Shown here: one piece after another, positions 63,662-64,000 of the stretch
How the letters are laid out: each line of letters starts with the position of its first letter
Numbering within the stretch: position 1 is the stretch's first letter
NCBI GenBank assembly: GCA_950097015.1
Contig: CATNEN010000038.1
Location: 6,621,001-6,685,000, forward strand
Direction of reading: 5' to 3'
Length of the DNA: 64,000 bases
Source: Macrostomum hystrix
Lineage: Eukaryota > Platyhelminthes > Macrostomidae
Translations under genes and position numbers: made by a program
Notes under the pieces: model-generated
Told to the model about the DNA's origin: nothing
Seen by the model: only the letters and a program-made list of their open reading frames with translations
Database searches by the model: none

Positions 63662-64000
63662 TTAAAGGGCAGCAGACAAGCACGCCTTAAACATACGCTC
63701 AAACGATGCAAACTGTTCGTTTCCAATCATCTTGAGATCCCTTCCCTCGGAAATGTAGCGATGAACCGACGCTCGGAAGCAAACTAGAGAACGATCGGCG
63801 TAGGATTTGCCATCGGCCATCTTTAGCGACACAAACCATAGCCTGAGGTATGCGCACAGATAACGCACGGGCATACTCTCGATGTTGTCCGGCAAGTTTT
63901 GGTCACGCAAGAAATTCTTTAGTCGGTTCACGTGCACTTCCGTTTGCTTGACGGTCGACTCGCGCTTCGCTGCATCTTCCACACGCCGCAGATCGCTCTC
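63662..64000 (-). mobile_element. Second Crypton-like recombinase, N-terminal domain, runs off the window
   Basis: The minus-strand frame is open from the window edge to a stop at 63662. It carries the same core-binding domain as 28499-29431: RLKNFLRDQNLP, YLCAYLRLWFVSLKMADGKS, SLVCFRASVHRYIS and FASFERMFKACLS. The frame stops just where the other copy goes on towards its catalytic domain, so this one is truncated or depends on splicing. The 5' end lies outside the window. Confidence 0.7.

Overview
This is a eukaryotic, metazoan nuclear window. The genes have introns with GT-AG boundaries (one GC-AG), GC-rich exons sit in AT-rich non-coding DNA, and the products are animal-specific: an SH2-SH2 tyrosine phosphatase, a TRH-receptor-type GPCR and a motile-cilium dynein docking factor. 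A lophotrochozoan invertebrate fits, and a flatworm is plausible, but nothing seen here proves the phylum.

Layout. 2.2-8.3 kb (minus): a complete uridine-cytidine kinase-like gene (UCKL1 type), six exons, 536 aa. 10.2-12.2 kb (minus): an unrecognised Ala/Arg-rich probable coiled-coil protein, three exons. 12.2-18.1 kb: AT-rich DNA with two nested inverted-repeat elements. 18.2-24.6 kb (plus): a four-exon secreted cysteine-rich protein I do not recognise. 26.9-36.0 kb (minus): a seven-exon SHP/corkscrew-type phosphatase, 559 aa, whose two SH2 domains both lack the usual phosphotyrosine-binding arginine; a frameshifted Crypton-like recombinase lies in its last intron. 36.4-41.2 kb: mostly satellite-like arrays. 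41.3-48.4 kb (minus): a TRH-receptor-like GPCR in four exons, with a GC-AG intron. 49-55.1 kb: four large tandem arrays. 55.6-59.2 kb (minus): ODAD3/CCDC151 in three exons. 61.7-62.3 kb (plus): a small secreted, furin-site-bearing, possibly noggin/trunk-like cystine-knot protein with a TATA box. 63.7 kb to the edge (minus): a second Crypton-like fragment.

The most striking property is repeat content. More than twenty independent minisatellite arrays (units of about 16-51 bp) fill roughly a quarter of the window. Most of them make up the introns of the genes: four of five UCKL1 introns and five of six phosphatase introns consist largely of a private tandem repeat. Several arrays show higher-order structure. 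Dispersed elements include about nine copies of one tRNA-derived SINE family, three copies of a second tRNA-like repeat, two non-LTR reverse transcriptase fragments, a hAT-type MITE with target duplication, foldback elements, and a tRNA-Ser-like retropseudogene.

The genes do not form an operon or pathway. They are unlinked housekeeping, signalling and ciliary functions. Exon coordinates come from reading splice consensus and checking that codon phase closes across every intron.
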